Origin: Candidatus Bathyarchaeota archaeon
GTDB lineage: Archaea; Thermoproteota; Bathyarchaeia; Bathyarchaeales; Bathycorpusculaceae
DNA: 64,000 bases
Reading direction: 5' to 3'
NCBI GenBank assembly: GCA_025059195.1
Contig: JANXDU010000003.1
Location: forward strand, 1 to 64,000
Of the stretch, positions 1 to 9,071 are shown one piece after another (position 1 is the first letter of the stretch; every line of letters starts with the position of its first letter). The notes below the pieces were generated by a model. The model saw only the letters and a program-made list of their open reading frames with translations. It made no database searches and had not been told where the DNA came from. The translations under genes and the position numbers were made by a program.

Positions 1-333
1 TTTTAGGGCTTCGCGGGCCTTCTGCAGGACCAGAAGCCTTTCTTGGTAGCTGCGCACCACTTGTTCGATGGCTGTAAGTTCATGGAACGGGTTAGCATCC
101 AAGACAATGCTTAGGTTGCCAACAGTAATTTCGCCTAGGCTTTCGGCAGCTGCTTTTTTCCCAGCCAGTTTCATGACTACTTCGCGGATTTTCTTGGATT
201 TTTCAGCTAAAGCCCTAATCTCGTCTAGGCGGCGCAAATACTCGCCGAGCGTGCTTTTTGTCTCGGCAATCTGTTTTTCCAGGGTTTCGGCTATGTCCTC
301 AGCCGAAGCATACTCCTTTAACTCCACCACCAT
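1..333 (-). CDS. Coiled-coil protein of unknown function (C-terminus beyond the left edge)
   Basis: This open frame runs from an ATG at 333 to base 1 without a stop, so 111 codons of the N-terminal part are visible. The residues are rich in Glu, Lys, Ala and Leu with heptad-like spacing, which suggests a long helix or coiled coil. A strong ribosome site, GGAGGTG, lies 9 bases before the ATG. A slightly earlier ATG in another frame stops after six codons and was discarded. The gene is upstream-adjacent to a pilin-like gene on the same strand, about 100 bases away, but nothing seen links it to pilus function. I do not recognise the family. Confidence 0.72.
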   Translation of the reverse strand, partial: MVVELKEYASAEDIAETLEKQIAETKSTLGEYLRRLDEIRALAEKSKKIREVVMKLAGKKAAAESLGEITVGNLSIVLDANPFHELTAIEQVVRSYQERLLVLQKAREALK

Positions 334-431
334 ACCATTTTACACCTCCAATGTTAAGGAAACAATAGAGGGAAGTTGAACGGAAAACTAACACCCCACC
401 CCCAATCCCAAACGCGAAAGGCAAAGAAAGG

Positions 432-863
432 CTAAGTTTGTGGAGCGTTGCCAACCCAAGTTATCTTTGTACCTTGAGTGGTAACCAGCTCGATGTTATA
501 TGTTCTGCCGTTTTGCCAACCAACGTTCGTGATCGTAATGTCCTTATACTCTCCGGCCGGAATTGTACGGGCTGTAACATCACCATGAACGGACTTCTGT
601 AAGCCGTTAACTTTTGCTGTTACATCAATTGTGAACGACGCAGTTCCAGTGTTCTGAATTCTGAGCGTAACATTATTGCTTGAGCTGCCTGTTACACCGT
701 TAAAGCTGACTAAAACTATGTTGTATGATTCTGTTCTCATGAATGTGAATGTTAGGGCTCCCATCCATGCGGCGACGGCGATGCTGACGGCGACGGTTAC
801 GGCGATGAGTATGATAGATGCGACTACGGGGCTTAGGGCTTTCCTGCTTTTCAGTATTTTCAT
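432..863 (-). CDS. Archaeal type IV pilin/archaellin-like protein
   Basis: This 143-residue protein begins with a short basic stretch (MKILKSRKALSPVVASI) followed by about 20 hydrophobic residues. This is the class III signal layout used by archaeal prepilins, where the hydrophobic helix forms the filament core after peptidase cleavage. The rest is a Thr/Asn/Ser-rich beta domain resembling DUF1628-type pilins. The ATG at 863 sits about 12 bases after GGAGGG. An ATG at 873 is out of frame. No peptidase or secretion ATPase is nearby, so this is an isolated pilin, and the exact surface structure it builds is unknown. Confidence 0.8.
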   Translation of the reverse strand: MKILKSRKALSPVVASIILIAVTVAVSIAVAAWMGALTFTFMRTESYNIVLVSFNGVTGSSSNNVTLRIQNTGTASFTIDVTAKVNGLQKSVHGDVTARTIPAGEYKDITITNVGWQNGRTYNIELVTTQGTKITWVGNAPQT

Positions 864-1195
864 TTTCTTTCATATCCCTCCTTTTTGTTGTCGTGTATGT
901 AAGGGGAAAATGTAAATTTAAATCTTACGACTTAATACACCATATTAACCATTTGTAAAACAAAACAACACCACAAAACTAGAGAGGCTAGACTCCTATT
1001 AACTAAAACACCAACCAAACCAACATAAAAATAATATAAAGAATTACAAGAAAGCCGCGCAACATAAAATTTTACTAAATTAGCAAAAACCATGGATGGG
1101 CAAGCATATTAAACACTTTCAAGGATACCAACCTATAAACTGAAATCCGCCAACCGAAGATTCAGCGGATAGTAGAAGCTTCTAGCCTTATCGGG
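864..1195. other. AT-rich intergenic region without a recognisable gene
   Basis: Apart from the pilin promoter, this 332-base stretch is A-rich with no coding frame of note. Next to the end of the following minus-strand gene (about 1172-1200) there is a short hairpin-prone segment (AGTAG...CTACT with AGCC/GGCT inside) that could act in termination. No tRNA cloverleaf was seen. Confidence 0.4.
911..922 (-). promoter_or_regulatory. Probable TATA box of the pilin gene
   Basis: Read on the minus strand this is ATTTAAATTTAC, an AT-rich archaeal TATA element about 50 bases before the pilin ATG. A start site near 885-890 would give a short leader containing the GGAGGG ribosome site. Confidence 0.5.
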
Positions 1196-1531
1196 CTACT
1201 TCTCCAACTTGTCAAAGAACTCTAATAGAAGCTTTGCCACTTTCTCGCCCAACTCAGTCTTCTCATACTTTTTCTTCAATGGGTCTAGGCGCTCGCTTTT
1301 CGCCAAGCCAAGCTCTTCGATTTCAATCATCCTAGCCCTAAAAGTGCCGTCGCTCAACGTTAAGCCATTCTCCCGCATAAACTCTTTGGCCTCCTTCCAC
1401 TTTCCCCGCCCCATGTAGAGCAGGAAAATGCAGTCAATAGCGTGGTCCTTCTCCAACATAGCCTTAATCGCCGAAAGCTTAGGATCCGTCAATATACGTC
1501 GAATCTTCTCCTCTTCTCCACTCCCAACCAT
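1196..1531 (-). CDS. Small helical, putative winged-helix protein
   Basis: This is a 111-residue, strongly charged helical protein. A central segment with the pattern GKWKEAKEFMRENGLTLSDG, followed by a conserved-looking LGLAKSE turn and a Lys/Glu-rich tail, reads like a small winged-helix DNA-binding module. That reading is inference from pattern only. The ATG is preceded by GGTTGGG. The upstream gap (1532-1685) contains A/T-rich promoter-like sequence. I do not recognise a named family. The ORF has normal codon use and an isolated position, so I regard it as real. Confidence 0.6.
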   Translation of the reverse strand: MVGSGEEEKIRRILTDPKLSAIKAMLEKDHAIDCIFLLYMGRGKWKEAKEFMRENGLTLSDGTFRARMIEIEELGLAKSERLDPLKKKYEKTELGEKVAKLLLEFFDKLEK

Positions 1532-1685
1532 CTAAACCCAACCTTCCCATGTTTTACGCTTTCTGTTATAGGCTATTCTGCTTAAAAGATTTAACCTATA
1601 TTACGATTCATGACTTATTATTGCGGAACATAAATTAAACTTCCCGAATCATTCCGTCCTAAGAAAGAACCCTACCAAGCAAGCC

Positions 1686-3071
1686 CTAAGAAATAAAAGG
1701 CCAAAAAGTTACAGCCAGAAGAATTGTTATTAAGGCGCCCATTATGTCCAATAGTAATCCTGCCTTGGCCATTTCTTTCACTTTCACTTTTCCAGTGCTG
1801 TACGCAATTGCATTGGGCGGCGTGCCCACAGGCAACATGAAGTCAAGGCTACAGCATATTGCCACCAAAACCGCCGAAATAACCGGGCTTGTTTCAGCAG
1901 CTAGGCTTACGGATATGGCTATTGGAACGAAAACGTTGGCGCTGGCCGTGTTGCTTGCAACCATGGTGAAAAGCAGTGCAGAAAAGCCTAAAACCGTAAA
2001 CAACACGAGCAGTGAGCCTCCGCCAATGGTTGCAGCCAGACTTTGTCCAATTCGGTCTGTTAAACCAGAAGCATCCATAGCCGCACCTAAACTCAAACCT
2101 CCACCAAAAAGGAGAACAGTGTTCCAATCCACTTTTGGAATGTCGTGCTGATTTAAAACACCCATAAAGAAGAGGATAACCGCCGCAGATAAGGCCACCA
2201 AACCCGCTGAAAGTCCATGCCCGCTCCACCCTAAAAGAGCCGCTAAAGGATCTGGTAAGCTGCTGGTGATCCACAAAAATGCAGCCAAAATGAAAACAGC
2301 CAAGGTAAACTTTTGTTTAGCATTTAACGCTGCTACCTCTTTCTTCGGTTTCTGAACACTGACCTCCCCGACCGGAAACAGTTTAAAGAGAATAACCCAA
2401 ATCAAAAGAACCAAAATAACCGTTATGGGCAGCCCATACAAAATCCACTCAAGAAAAGTCAAGTTATAGCCAGCCAGCTCGCGGAGCATTCCAGCCGCCA
2501 CCATGTTGGGCGGCGTACCAATAAGTGTGGCGATTCCACCAACACTGGCGGAGTACGCTATACCCAGCACCATCGCCTTGGAGAAATTTTCCTTGTCTTT
2601 TTCTCTATCATATTTTATTGTTAAGCTTAGGGCTAAGGTCATCATCAAAGCCGCGGTTGCGGTGTTGCTCAGCCACATCGAAAGAAAAGCCGTGGTAAAC
2701 ATTAAACCCAAAACAAGCTTTTTGGCGTCACTCCCAAGGTGCATAACTATTCTATAGGCTAAGGCTTCATCCAAGTCCTGCTTCTCAAAAGCTAACGCCA
2801 AGAAAAAGCTTCCCAATATTAGGACAACGGTCGGAGAGAAAAACGGCGCCAAAGCCTTCTCGAAAGTTTGAATCCCCAGAATAGGCTGAGCCACTGCGAT
2901 TATAAAGGCCGTTATGCCCATTGGAAGAAGCTCCGTAACCCAAAGTCCAGCAGCAAAAATCAGAAGGGCAAAAGTTAACCGCATTGGTTCTTCTAGGGGC
3001 GCCGTAAAACAATATGCTGCTAAAACCGAAGCAACGACCGTCACCAACTTAGCCGTCTTCCTAAAATCCAT
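1686..3071 (-). CDS. SLC13/DASS-family sodium:dicarboxylate (anion) symporter
   Basis: This 461-residue polytopic membrane protein should import di- or tricarboxylates or sulfate with sodium. It has both signature Ser-Asn-Thr repeats of the family (LSNTATAALM in the first half, ASNTASANVFVP in the second). Each is partnered by a G-T-P-P loop (IGTPPNMVAAG and VGTPPNAIAY), which marks the inverted-repeat ion and substrate site. Length and the roughly 11-12 hydrophobic segments fit the family. The ATG follows GAGGAATC. It lies 20 bases downstream of a small unknown gene and may be co-transcribed with it. The exact anion cannot be told from sequence alone. Confidence 0.9.
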   Translation of the reverse strand: MDFRKTAKLVTVVASVLAAYCFTAPLEEPMRLTFALLIFAAGLWVTELLPMGITAFIIAVAQPILGIQTFEKALAPFFSPTVVLILGSFFLALAFEKQDLDEALAYRIVMHLGSDAKKLVLGLMFTTAFLSMWLSNTATAALMMTLALSLTIKYDREKDKENFSKAMVLGIAYSASVGGIATLIGTPPNMVAAGMLRELAGYNLTFLEWILYGLPITVILVLLIWVILFKLFPVGEVSVQKPKKEVAALNAKQKFTLAVFILAAFLWITSSLPDPLAALLGWSGHGLSAGLVALSAAVILFFMGVLNQHDIPKVDWNTVLLFGGGLSLGAAMDASGLTDRIGQSLAATIGGGSLLVLFTVLGFSALLFTMVASNTASANVFVPIAISVSLAAETSPVISAVLVAICCSLDFMLPVGTPPNAIAYSTGKVKVKEMAKAGLLLDIMGALITILLAVTFWPFIS

Positions 3072-3091
3072 CGAGATTCCTCAATGCCGCA

Positions 3092-3373
3092 TCATAACTC
3101 GCGGATTGAAACTATTTCACAATTTTCCGCGCATAAAAGATCTTTCAAAAGCCTTTCAACTTGAAACTTGTCTTCAACATCCACTGTCATATGCAACACG
3201 CAGACAGACGGATAGCGTTTCTCAACAGCCTTTAAAAATGGCGGAACCATTATTGAAGCGCTGAAATCTGCCCTCAACTTTGTTTCACTCAACTTCCTTC
3301 CAAGCTTTAAAACAAGGTTCCTTTCTATGATGTCCCCACGGATAATAACCTCTAAAGTCTTTAGCTTACCCAC
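3092..3373 (-). CDS. Small conserved-looking protein of unknown function
   Basis: This encodes 93 residues with alternating hydrophobic strands (LEVIIRG; VCVLHMTVDV) and one long charged helix, which suggests a small alpha/beta fold. It ends 20 bases before the dicarboxylate transporter start on the same strand, so the two are probably one transcript. No motif allows a named assignment. A plus-strand frame overlapping it looks like a shadow because it is basic and lacks a ribosome site. Confidence 0.55.
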   Translation of the reverse strand: MGKLKTLEVIIRGDIIERNLVLKLGRKLSETKLRADFSASIMVPPFLKAVEKRYPSVCVLHMTVDVEDKFQVERLLKDLLCAENCEIVSIREL

Positions 3374-3450
3374 CTTGCATCAACCATGAAACCAACAAGC
3401 GCCACCATAAATAAACTTTTGCAATTCGGTTGACTGGTAAACCCTTAAGC

Positions 3451-3822
3451 CTACGAAGAAACATGGGCAATGAAGGTTTCAGGGGTGTATTGCAATATGC
3501 CCCTAGCTTGATAGGCAAACCCACGGGCGACGAGAACTTTCACGATTTTTTCTGGGAACAGACGATGCTTTATCAACAGTTCAAGGGCGTGTGTGTAATT
3601 GCGGTTTAGCTCCCGAACCGCCAGCACCTGTTGTTTATGGGATAAGGCGTAATCTTTGCATTCTACGAGGTATGCCAACGTCATGTCGGGCTTGATCGCC
3701 AAAACATCACAATGATTCTGCCTTGTGAAAACTATGAAGCCCTTTTTGCGGAAGGCCTCCGAAACTTTGTCCTCAAGCACCGTACCGCTCATTCCAAGCC
3801 CGATCCTAAATGCTGGAAGCAT
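3451..3822 (-). CDS. PD-(D/E)xK nuclease-fold protein
   Basis: This protein has 123 residues. The core shows the restriction-endonuclease-like pattern: an N-terminal helix (LEDKVSEAFRKKGF), then CDVLAIKPD...YLVECKDY, which supplies the Asp and the Glu-x-Lys of a PD-(D/E)xK active site, then a helix rich in Gln/Arg. Related small archaeal proteins are assigned to nuclease or Holliday-junction-resolvase-like families. The target here is unknown. The listed ATG at 3822 is possible, but an internal ATG at 3792 after GGGCTTGGA is also plausible. It is transcribed divergently from the ribosomal operon. Confidence 0.7.
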   Translation of the reverse strand: MLPAFRIGLGMSGTVLEDKVSEAFRKKGFIVFTRQNHCDVLAIKPDMTLAYLVECKDYALSHKQQVLAVRELNRNYTHALELLIKHRLFPEKIVKVLVARGFAYQARGILQYTPETFIAHVSS

Positions 3823-3853
3823 TTGTTAAGTGTTTTTCGGTCCAATTGGACTA

Positions 3854-3867
3854 GGAAAGTTTAAATA
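3854..3867 (+). promoter_or_regulatory. BRE/TATA promoter of the ribosomal-protein operon
   Basis: The sequence GGAAAGTTTAAATA has a purine-rich BRE directly before a TTTAAATA TATA box, about 50 bases before the uS13 ATG at 3917. It is the best-placed promoter for the long plus-strand cluster that starts here. Confidence 0.65.
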
Positions 3868-3916
3868 AAAAGCGGGTTACTTCTAGTTTGCTATAAAGAG
3901 GCATGGATGGCGTTAA

Positions 3917-4402
3917 ATGGCAAGTCAAACAGCCAGAGAATTCCGCCACATACTGCGAATAACAGATACGGACATAGATGGTACTCTAAAAGTGCCCTAC
4001 GCCCTCAAAAAGATAAAAGGCGTGAGCCTAAGCCTAGCCTACGCCATATTGGCAAAGGCGGGAATAGACCCGCACATGAGAGCAGGTTTCCTAACGGAGG
4101 CGGAAGTTGAAAGAATAGAGGAAATAATGAAAGACCCGATGAAGCATGGACTGCCAAGCTGGCTTCTGAATAGGCGAAAAGACTTGGAGACTGGAAAAGA
4201 CATGCACCTCATCAGCGCAGACCTAATCTTAAGGACAAAGATGGATATTGAAAGACTGAAGGAGATAAAGTCTTGGCGGGGATATCGACATGCCTACGGC
4301 CTAAAAGTTAGGGGGCAAAGAACAAGAACGACGGGTAGGACGGGGAAAACCGTTGGCGTTAAAAAGAAGGCGGCAGCTAAAGGCGGAGGCGGTGGCAAGT
4401 AG
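3917..4402 (+). CDS. rps13: 30S ribosomal protein uS13
   Basis: This 161-residue protein of the small-subunit head contacts 16S rRNA and the 50S subunit. The N-terminus (FRHILRITDTDIDG) and the C-terminal basic region with RGQRTRTTGRTG are diagnostic of archaeal uS13. The tail is extended with Lys/Ala/Gly repeats. It is the first gene of the S13-S4-S11-RNA polymerase D cluster, the usual archaeal alpha-operon order. It is two bases from the uS4 start, which implies translational coupling. Confidence 0.97.
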   Translation: MASQTAREFRHILRITDTDIDGTLKVPYALKKIKGVSLSLAYAILAKAGIDPHMRAGFLTEAEVERIEEIMKDPMKHGLPSWLLNRRKDLETGKDMHLISADLILRTKMDIERLKEIKSWRGYRHAYGLKVRGQRTRTTGRTGKTVGVKKKAAAKGGGGGK

Positions 4403-4404
4403 CT

Positions 4405-4971
4405 ATGGGCGACCCTAAAAAGCAGAAAAAGAAGTATGAAACTCCCCGTTTCCCATGGCGGACAGATGTTTTGCAAGAAGAGCTCAAACTTTTGGGACAG
4501 TATGGTTTAAGAAATAAACGCGAACTTTGGCGCCACAAAACCATGCTTTCAAAGTTTAGAGGTATAGCCCGCTCCCTCATAGGCAAACCGCTGGAAGAAA
4601 GACAGAAAATGGAAGAGGAGCTCTTATCTCGTCTGAAAAAGCTCGGCATGATTCATGAAAAGGCGGTTTTAGACGACGTTTTAGACTTGACGGTTGAGGA
4701 TATTCTTGAACGCCGTCTCCAAACAGTGGTCTTCAGAAAAGGTTTAGCCAAAACAATCCATCAAGCCCGCCAACTCATAACGCATGGCCACATAGCCATA
4801 GGAAACCAACGCGTAACGGTGCCAAGCTACTTGGTATCAAGAGAGGAGGAGGATAAGGTTAACTACGCGCCTGATAGCCCGCTGGCTAATCCGAGCCATC
4901 CGCTGCGCCAAATAATTGCGGTCACCCCTACAGCTGCAGCTAAAGAGGGAAAAATAAGGGGTGAAAAGTAA
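4405..4971 (+). CDS. rps4: 30S ribosomal protein uS4
   Basis: This 188-residue primary 16S rRNA-binding protein initiates body assembly. It contains the S4 RNA-binding domain ([20 protein letters not shown], then [21 protein letters not shown]). The N-terminal region starting [17 protein letters not shown] is typical of archaeal S4. It lies between uS13 and uS11 with gaps of two bases on either side. Confidence 0.97.
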   Translation: MGDPKKQKKKYETPRFPWRTDVLQEELKLLGQYGLRNKRELWRHKTMLSKFRGIARSLIGKPLEERQKMEEELLSRLKKLGMIHEKAVLDDVLDLTVEDILERRLQTVVFRKGLAKTIHQARQLITHGHIAIGNQRVTVPSYLVSREEEDKVNYAPDSPLANPSHPLRQIIAVTPTAAAKEGKIRGEK

Positions 4972-4973
4972 AA

Positions 4974-5399
4974 ATGAGCGGCGGTAGCGGTGGGGGGGCG
5001 TCAACAGCCAAGAAAACTGAAAAGTGGGGGGTAGCCCACATATACAGCTCCTACAACAACACCATAGTGCACATAACAGACCTTTCAGGGGCGGAAACTA
5101 TAGCCCGCACCTCTGGAGGAATGTTCGTAAAAGCCGATAGGCTGGAGTCCTCGCCATATGCGGCCATGCGTGCGGCCGCTGCAGCAGCGGAAATAGCTAA
5201 GGACAAGGGAATAACCGCCATCCACATAAAAGTGCGAGCACCGGGCGGATCTGGGCCAAGAACACCGGGGCCCGGCGCACAAGCAGCCATAAGAGCCCTC
5301 GCAAGGGCTGGTTTCCGCATAGGCCGAATAGAAGAGGTTACACCTATACCCCACGACGGCACCCGCCGCCCCGGGGGTAGAAGAGGTAGAAGGGTTTAA
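4974..5399 (+). CDS. rps11: 30S ribosomal protein uS11
   Basis: This 141-residue platform protein is near the mRNA exit site. The segments [20 protein letters not shown] and [20 protein letters not shown] and the end [13 protein letters not shown] identify the family. The ATG follows GGGGTGA. It closes the first operon segment, with a 115-base gap before the polymerase gene. Confidence 0.97.
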   Translation: MSGGSGGGASTAKKTEKWGVAHIYSSYNNTIVHITDLSGAETIARTSGGMFVKADRLESSPYAAMRAAAAAAEIAKDKGITAIHIKVRAPGGSGPRTPGPGAQAAIRALARAGFRIGRIEEVTPIPHDGTRRPGGRRGRRV

Positions 5400-5514
5400 A
5401 CGTTGGTTCCCGCGTTGAGCTTCATTCTTTTTATAGAAAAATTGAAATAATGCACCAGTATTCTATTCAACGGCATCTACGGTTAAACCACAAGCTTACG
5501 GTGGTTAACATAAA

Positions 5515-6330
5515 GTGGAAATAAAAGTGCTGGAGAAAGATGAGCGCAGCATGCGTCTCCTCATAAGGGGAGTGGACACGCCGTTTATTAACGCTTTGAG
5601 AAGGAACGTTTTGGCAGAAGTTCCATGCATGGCAATAGATGAAGTTGTAATCATCGAAAACTCATCCGTACTTCATGACGAAATAATAGCCCATCGGCTT
5701 GGGCTTATACCACTGAAAACAGACCTCGACGGTTACAACCTTCCAGAAGAATGCCCGTGCAAAAGCGAGTTTGGATGCAACCTCTGCAGGGTTACCCTCA
5801 CATTGGACCGGGAAGCAAAAGAGGGAACAATAACGGTTTATTCCGGCGAGCTTATCTCTGAAAACCCGAACATTACACCCATAAGCGACAAAATACCGAT
5901 TGTTAAACTTGCGAAGGGACAAAAGTTAAGGCTTGAAGCCTACGCAAAGCTTGGTAGGGGCAAAAACCATGCGAAATGGCAACCCGTTTCCACGTGCTCA
6001 TACAAGTATCTGCCAGAAATAAAGGTGGACTACAAAAACTGTGATGTTTGCGGAAAATGTGTTGAAATCTGCCCTAGAAAAGTTTTGACGAAAAAGGAAA
6101 AAGAAATAGTGGTCCGCGACTTGTTGGCTTGTACCCTATGCCAAGACTGTGTGGACGTTTGCCCAAAGAAACCGCCTGCCATACAAGTTGGGTGGGAGGA
6201 AAACTCCTTCATATTCAGCTTGGAATCCACGGGGGTGCTTCCACCGGAAAGAATAATGATAGAGGCTGTGAAAATCTTAAAAAAGCAGCTTAAGAAATTT
6301 GCATCCCAAATCGAGGTGCAAGGGCCTTGA
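5515..6330 (+). CDS. rpo3: DNA-directed RNA polymerase subunit Rpo3 (D) with a ferredoxin-like Fe-S domain
   Basis: This 271-residue subunit is the homologue of bacterial alpha/eukaryotic Rpb3 and forms the assembly platform with Rpo11 and Rpo10. The N-terminal half carries FINALRRNVLAEVPCMAID. Residues of about 175-225 insert a dicluster ferredoxin-like domain with two full four-cysteine sets (CDVCGKCVEICP and CTLCQDCVDVCP). It could therefore hold two [4Fe-4S] clusters, as known for some archaeal D subunits. The start is GTG, with GGTGG shortly upstream. A TTTTATAG element near 5429 may give it its own promoter. Its stop overlaps the next start. Confidence 0.96.
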   Translation: MEIKVLEKDERSMRLLIRGVDTPFINALRRNVLAEVPCMAIDEVVIIENSSVLHDEIIAHRLGLIPLKTDLDGYNLPEECPCKSEFGCNLCRVTLTLDREAKEGTITVYSGELISENPNITPISDKIPIVKLAKGQKLRLEAYAKLGRGKNHAKWQPVSTCSYKYLPEIKVDYKNCDVCGKCVEICPRKVLTKKEKEIVVRDLLACTLCQDCVDVCPKKPPAIQVGWEENSFIFSLESTGVLPPERIMIEAVKILKKQLKKFASQIEVQGP

Positions 6331-6689
6331 AGAAGGTTAAAACAACAAATCCGGAGCTTATAGAGCTTATACGCTTCTTAAAAAAGCAAAGTAGGGAGAA
6401 AAAGGCGAAAATATGGAAAGCCATAGCTGAGAAACTCGCGGTTTCGAGGAGGAGGCGAATAGCCGTAAACATAAGCCGAATAAACCGGTACACACGGAAA
6501 AATGAAACCGTTGTTGTTCCGGGAAAAGTTTTAGGAGCGGGCGAACTGAGTCACCCCGTAACCGTGGCGGCCTTCGCCTTTTCAGAAAACGCCAAACAGA
6601 AGATAAAAATGGCTAGGGGTAAATATCTAACCATAGCGGAACTTGTTAAAAAGAACCCTAAAGGTTCAAACGTCAAAATTATAGGGTGA
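6327..6689 (+). CDS. rpl18e: 50S ribosomal protein eL18
   Basis: This 120-residue archaeal/eukaryotic-type ribosomal protein is recognised by its basic middle (VSRRRRIAVNISRINRYTRK) and the segment VVPGKVLGAGELSHPVTVAA. It begins with TTG overlapping the Rpo3 stop (TTGA) and ends overlapping the uL13 GTG, so translation is coupled across all three. This gene order after RNA polymerase D is standard in archaea. Confidence 0.95.
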   Translation: MKKVKTTNPELIELIRFLKKQSREKKAKIWKAIAEKLAVSRRRRIAVNISRINRYTRKNETVVVPGKVLGAGELSHPVTVAAFAFSENAKQKIKMARGKYLTIAELVKKNPKGSNVKIIG

Positions 6690-7129
6690 ACAAAGTGGAA
6701 CTGGAAGATTTTACGGTTATAAACGCTGAAGGCCTTATCCTTGGGAGAATGGCAAGCGTTATCGCCAAACGCTTGTTAAAAGGCGAGAAAATAGCGATTG
6801 TAAACGCTGAAAAAACCATAATATCCGGCAAGAGAAAAAGCAGGGTGGCGGAAGCAAAAGAATTCCTCGAAGTAGGCTACCCGGGAAAGGGACCTTTCCA
6901 CTACAGAAGACCCGACAGAATATTAAGGAAAACTGTTAGAGGTATGCTTCCCTACAAACAGCCTAAAGGAAAACAAGCCTACAAAAGACTTAGAGTTTTC
7001 ATAGGTGTTCCAGATGAGTTAAGAAATGCGGAAATGGAAACTATAGAAGAAGCTCAAGCCAAAAAGTTAACATGTCCTTACCTCACCCTTGGAGAGTTTG
7101 CTAAGGAAATAGGTTGGAGGGGAGAATAA
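6686..7129 (+). CDS. rpl13: 50S ribosomal protein uL13
   Basis: This 147-residue protein has the L13 core: [20 protein letters not shown] near the start, [20 protein letters not shown] in the middle, and [11 protein letters not shown]. The GTG start overlaps the eL18 stop. The overlap and the immediately following uS9 make this the conserved L18e-L13-S9 block. Confidence 0.96.
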   Translation: MNKVELEDFTVINAEGLILGRMASVIAKRLLKGEKIAIVNAEKTIISGKRKSRVAEAKEFLEVGYPGKGPFHYRRPDRILRKTVRGMLPYKQPKGKQAYKRLRVFIGVPDELRNAEMETIEEAQAKKLTCPYLTLGEFAKEIGWRGE

Positions 7130-7131
7130 AC

Positions 7132-7545
7132 ATGCCAGCGGCAAAGAAGGTTTTAGTTATCAGCGGGAAGCGAAAAACAGCCATAGCAAGAGCCATAGTT
7201 AAACCTGGAATTGGCAGAATAAGAATTAACAATACGCCTCTAGAGATTTATGAACCGGAAGTCGCCCGCCAAAAAATAATGGAACCCCTATTACAAGCCG
7301 GAGACGAAGTTTGGAAGCAGCTGGACATAGACATAAAAGTTTGGGGAGGAGGCTACATGGGGCAAGCAGAAGCCGCCAGAATGGCCATCGCAAACGCCTT
7401 GCTGAAATGGACAAAAAGCGCACAACTGCGCACAGCGCTCATTGAATATGACAGAACAATGGTTGTTGGAGACCCGCGGAGAAAAGAACCTAAAAAGTTT
7501 GGGGGCCCCGGCGCAAGAGCAAGAGACCAGAAAAGTTATAGGTAA
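7132..7545 (+). CDS. rps9: 30S ribosomal protein uS9
   Basis: This protein has 137 residues from the ATG at 7132, which follows GGAGGGGA and lies two bases after the uL13 stop. A longer frame from a TTG at 7114 would overlap uL13 and lacks a ribosome site. Diagnostic segments are [35 protein letters not shown] and the C-terminal [10 protein letters not shown], whose Lys/Arg tail reaches the P-site tRNA. Confidence 0.96.
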   Translation: MPAAKKVLVISGKRKTAIARAIVKPGIGRIRINNTPLEIYEPEVARQKIMEPLLQAGDEVWKQLDIDIKVWGGGYMGQAEAARMAIANALLKWTKSAQLRTALIEYDRTMVVGDPRRKEPKKFGGPGARARDQKSYR

Positions 7546-7559
7546 AGGAGGATTGCGGC

Positions 7560-7799
7560 GTGATCATACCCGTAAGATGTTTCACTTGTGGTAAACTAAT
7601 TGGGGATAAATGGGAGGAGTTTGCGAGAAGAGTTAGAACGGGCGAGAACGCAGGCGACGTGTTAGACAGTTTGGGCATTAGGAGGTATTGTTGCCGGCGC
7701 ATGCTGCTTTCCCATGTTGAAATTATAGATGAGGTTTTACGCTTTTTTGAGGAAGCTGAAAAAAGAAAGGAGGCTAGAAGCTACTATTACCAGCAGTAG
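7560..7799 (+). CDS. rpo10: RNA polymerase subunit Rpo10 (N)
   Basis: This 79-residue zinc-binding subunit anchors the Rpo3/Rpo11 platform. It shows [20 protein letters not shown] at the start and [19 protein letters not shown] in the middle, the CxxC...CC zinc site of the family. The GTG start follows AAAGGAGG. Unlike many archaeal clusters, no Rpo6 (K) gene follows. Enolase comes directly next. Confidence 0.96.
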   Translation: MIIPVRCFTCGKLIGDKWEEFARRVRTGENAGDVLDSLGIRRYCCRRMLLSHVEIIDEVLRFFEEAEKRKEARSYYYQQ

Positions 7800-7801
7800 C
7801 C

Positions 7802-9070
7802 ATGGAGAATCAGGCTATGTCCACAGTTATTGAAGACGTAATTGCCAGAAAAGTTTTCAATAGCAGGGGCGAAGAAACAATAGAAGTTGACGTAATCACG
7901 AATTCTGGATTTGGAAGAGCTTCAGCCCCTGCTGGAGAAAGCCGAGGAAAAGCAGAGGTGGTTTACTATCCGCCTGGGGGAGTTGACGAAGCGATTAAGA
8001 AGGTTGAAGAACTCGTTGCCCCAGAGCTTATAGGGTTAAACGCCGATTTTCAAGAGGAAATAGATAGAACACTTCGTGAGATAGACAACACGAAAGATTT
8101 CAGAATAGTTGGGGGAAACACAGCCTTCGCTGTTTCTCTGGCAAACGCTGAAGCCGCAGCAAACTCTTATGGCTTACCCTTATTCCAGTATTTAGGCGGC
8201 TATGCAGCCCGCGAGCTTCCATACCCCCTTGGAAACGTTATAAGCGGTGGAAAACACGCCAGCGGCAAGTGTCCAGACATACAGGAGTTTCTCAGCCTTC
8301 CTCACGGGGCGGAATCCTTCTTGGAGGCTGCTGAAGTGAACATTAAAATTCACAAAAAAGTCGGAGAGCTTCTGCGGAAAAAGGATAAGCTATTCAATAA
8401 TGGGAGAAGCGATGAAGGCGCGTGGACAGCGAACATCACAAGCCTTGAAGCTTTGGAAATGCTAACCCGTGCATGTGAGGAGGTTAGCAACGAAGTAAAC
8501 TTCATATGTAGTCCAGGCATCGACTTGGCCGCGTCAACTCTTTGGGATAGCAAAACCAAGAAATATGTCTACCAAAGAGAGGGAAAAGAGCTGGATTCTG
8601 GAGAACAGCTGGAGTTTATTAGACAACTCGTCGAAAAATATCATTTAGCCTATGTTGAAGACCCCTTCCACGAGGAAGACTATGAAAGCTTCGCGGAACT
8701 AACAAAGAAATTGAAAAACTGTGTAGTGTGCGGAGACGACTTATTCGCTACAAACAACGAAAGGCTGGCTTACGGAATTAAGATGCACGCAGCTAACGCT
8801 ATCATAATAAAAATTAACCAAGTGGGCACCCTGACGGATGCCGTTGAAACCATTGAGACAGCCAAAAGAGCTGGCTACATACCAGTCATGTCTCATCGTT
8901 CCGGAGACACTTGTGACTGGCACATAGCCCATTTGGCTGTAGCCTTCAAATGCCCAGTCATAAAGACTGGCGTGGTGGAAGGCGCTAGAATTGCAAAAAT
9001 AAACGAGTTAATAAGGGTGGAAGAGTTTTTAGGGGACAGAGCTAAAATGGCTGAACTCCAAATCCTATAA
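7802..9070 (+). CDS. eno: Enolase (phosphopyruvate hydratase)
   Basis: This enzyme interconverts 2-phosphoglycerate and PEP. In the 422-residue frame the catalytic and metal residues align with the family: His152 (GGKH), Glu162 (QEF), Glu205 (SDEG), metal ligands Asp241, Glu286 (VEDPF) and Asp312 (GDDLF), Lys337 (IIKINQ), His365-Arg366-Ser367 and Lys388 (IKTG). The loop after IKTG reads VVEGARIAK rather than the usual Ser-Arg-rich version, and the first loop is AGESRG rather than SGASTG, so it is a divergent but probably active enolase. An ATG at 7817 behind GGAGA may be the true start. It sits in the classic Rpo10-eno-S2 position. Confidence 0.93.
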   Translation: MENQAMSTVIEDVIARKVFNSRGEETIEVDVITNSGFGRASAPAGESRGKAEVVYYPPGGVDEAIKKVEELVAPELIGLNADFQEEIDRTLREIDNTKDFRIVGGNTAFAVSLANAEAAANSYGLPLFQYLGGYAARELPYPLGNVISGGKHASGKCPDIQEFLSLPHGAESFLEAAEVNIKIHKKVGELLRKKDKLFNNGRSDEGAWTANITSLEALEMLTRACEEVSNEVNFICSPGIDLAASTLWDSKTKKYVYQREGKELDSGEQLEFIRQLVEKYHLAYVEDPFHEEDYESFAELTKKLKNCVVCGDDLFATNNERLAYGIKMHAANAIIIKINQVGTLTDAVETIETAKRAGYIPVMSHRSGDTCDWHIAHLAVAFKCPVIKTGVVEGARIAKINELIRVEEFLGDRAKMAELQIL

Positions 9071-9071
9071 A

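Noticed and set aside
5051-5362. Two minus-strand frames opposite uS11
   Set aside because: They are shadows of a conserved ribosomal protein with matching third-position bias.
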